Source: Berkiella sp964594635 (lineage in GTDB: Bacteria > Pseudomonadota > Gammaproteobacteria > Berkiellales > Berkiellaceae). From it: a stretch of 60,085 nucleotides of DNA. Below, in pieces: positions 58,926 through 60,085 of this stretch. Numbering within the stretch: position 1 is the first letter of the stretch; each line of letters begins with the position of its first letter. The DNA lies in the NCBI GenBank assembly GCA_964594635.1, contig CAZQMV010000013.1, positions 1 to 60,085 on the forward strand, in the 5' to 3' direction. Below the pieces are notes generated by a model that had not been told where the DNA came from, did no database searches, and worked only from the letters and a program-made list of their open reading frames with translations. A program made the position numbers and the translations under genes.

Positions 58926-60085
58926 ATGAAGACTTCACTGCCTATCTATCCGTTTTATCATTATATGGATAAAGAAACATTGCACAATAAAGTTATCAGG
59001 GTCGGAACACTGATTGATAAAAGGGATAAACAAGGTTTTACATTGCTTCATCATGCGGTTCGCCTAGGTGAAATAGATATTGTTACATGTTTAATTAAAA
59101 AAGGGGCGAAGTTAGATATTTGTGATGATCTTCAAAACCCGCCCATTAATGTTCCTTCTTTAAAAAATGGGGCAGAAATTCGAGAGCTGTTATTGAAACA
59201 TGGATCACCTGAACATGGCTGCAGTAAAATTCATATTGCTGCTAAAGCAGGCGATCTGAAAACAGTCAAAAAAAGCATTGATGGACTTTCTTATTATGAT
59301 AATTTTAAAAAAGATATCACGGCGTTATATTACGCTGCTAAAAATGGCCAAGAGAGAGTAGTGAAATATTTAATAGACAATGACTATTATAATGGAGGCG
59401 ATCGTATGGATATTCATGGTAAAAGTATCATTGAATATTCTCAAAAAGACGGTAAAGATACAATCTTTACCAAATATCTTAGAAAAAAAATTGAGTTAAA
59501 CACAACTGATATTGTAAGGTTTGCAAAATCATTAAATACGATTCTTTCAAAAGAAAAGGGAGTTGCAGAGGCACATAATAAGAAATTATTAATCATGTTG
59601 GGAGAAGAACATTATTCGTATAAAATAAAACAGCTTGAAGAACTCATTGTTGGTATAGCGAATAAAATGGGTGTTAAGCAACTAGCGGTAGAGCTTCCTA
59701 AAGGAGAGCCAATAGAAAGGATCTACCGAGGTGCAATATCATCCAACATGTCTACTTTGCTTGTGGACAATCATCCATATCGAAACGATACAAAGGGTCC
59801 TGGTGCGAGTATCCAAGAAAGAAATATTGTGATGAAACAAGTGCTTGAACGCGATCCTCAACATAGTGTATTAATTGTGGGTGCAGCTCATATGAAAGGT
59901 CTTCTTGAGTCAAAAAGTGCTAAGATTAATACAGATATATTTCATATTGTGCCTTTTAATTTAGTGGGATTAATATACAAGAAAAATGATATAGACTCTA
60001 GTTTGACGGAGGAAATAAATTTTTTCCTTAATAAAAGGAAAGTAATACAAATAACGAGCAAGTCGATATCTTCATCTAAAAAGCC
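58926..60085 (+). CDS. Ankyrin-repeat protein with TraB/EreA-like domain, cut by window end
   Basis: Open from ATG 58926 (GGAG 5 bases upstream) to the last base; 386 codons are seen and no stop is reached. Ankyrin repeats occupy about residues 35-175 (GFTLLHHAVRLGEIDIV; SKIHIAAKAGDLKTV; TALYYAAKNGQERVV). After about residue 215, LLIMLGEEHYSYK, LAVELPKGEP and VLIVGAAHMKGL resemble the GExH, ExP and GxxH blocks of the TraB/ChaN/EreA group. Likely effector; activity unknown. Confidence 0.65.
   Translation, partial: MKTSLPIYPFYHYMDKETLHNKVIRVGTLIDKRDKQGFTLLHHAVRLGEIDIVTCLIKKGAKLDICDDLQNPPINVPSLKNGAEIRELLLKHGSPEHGCSKIHIAAKAGDLKTVKKSIDGLSYYDNFKKDITALYYAAKNGQERVVKYLIDNDYYNGGDRMDIHGKSIIEYSQKDGKDTIFTKYLRKKIELNTTDIVRFAKSLNTILSKEKGVAEAHNKKLLIMLGEEHYSYKIKQLEELIVGIANKMGVKQLAVELPKGEPIERIYRGAISSNMSTLLVDNHPYRNDTKGPGASIQERNIVMKQVLERDPQHSVLIVGAAHMKGLLESKSAKINTDIFHIVPFNLVGLIYKKNDIDSSLTEEINFFLNKRKVIQITSKSISSSKK

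Overview
The window is a moderately A+T-rich gammaproteobacterial chromosome segment. It mixes ordinary housekeeping genes with a large set of proteins that look like secreted effectors of an intracellular or host-associated bacterium. The housekeeping genes include rpoS, acnA, fumC, nrdAB, tamAB, a mip-like FKBP gene, sodB, fadH, and a pyrC-rnt-motY cluster with the Pseudomonas/Vibrio arrangement. The effector-like genes include caspase-fold, OTU-like and C58-like proteases, ankyrin proteins and a proline-rich, ADP-ribosyltransferase-like protein. This combination suggests the order Legionellales (Legionella, Coxiella or Berkiella-like). That placement is an inference; no rRNA gene is present to test it.

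Layout. 1-16 kb: lemA with a GIDE-domain partner, a TPR-methyltransferase divergent from a CPA2 antiporter, a chalcone isomerase-like protein, a Mip-type FKBP, an AmpG-type permease, the acnA-fumC operon, marR-rpoS, an antiporter/GCS2 pair and a small His-rich secreted protein. 16-18.5 kb: two paralogous caspase/CHAT-fold proteins. 18.6-26.1 kb: a minus-strand run of ABC permease, ABC ATPase, tamA and tamB. 26.4-28.9 kb: a chorismate-use operon (periplasmic chorismate mutase, ubiC, pabB). 29-31.2 kb: a retropepsin-RimK fusion and an MscS channel. 31.2-31.8 kb: remains of an AbiE toxin-antitoxin locus. 31.8-35.2 kb: two paralogous OTU-like cysteine protease candidates. 35.3-42.4 kb: nrdA-nrdB, a TetR regulator and an S9 peptidase. 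42.4-46.1 kb: a 993-residue repeat-rich, proline-rich protein and a small partner. 46.1-54.2 kb: a MITE-like element, sodB, grxD, a bacteriocin-like peptide, an ankyrin/C58-like protein interrupted by a 100-N gap, a peroxiredoxin and fadH. 54.2-60.1 kb: rnt, pyrC, motY, an unknown protein, a regulator with two LuxR-type HTH domains, and an ankyrin protein with a TraB/EreA-like domain that runs off the window end.

How the parts fit. Some core operons are linked by overlapping stop/start codons (lemA-GIDE, antiporter-GCS2, chorismate mutase-ubiC, pyrC-rnt). Effector-like genes sit between conserved blocks as singletons or tandem paralogues, a pattern typical of Legionellales genomes with a Dot/Icm secretion system; no secretion genes are in this window. 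Several small palindromic or MITE-like repeats lie only in intergenic DNA. No tRNA, rRNA, CRISPR array or intact transposase was seen.
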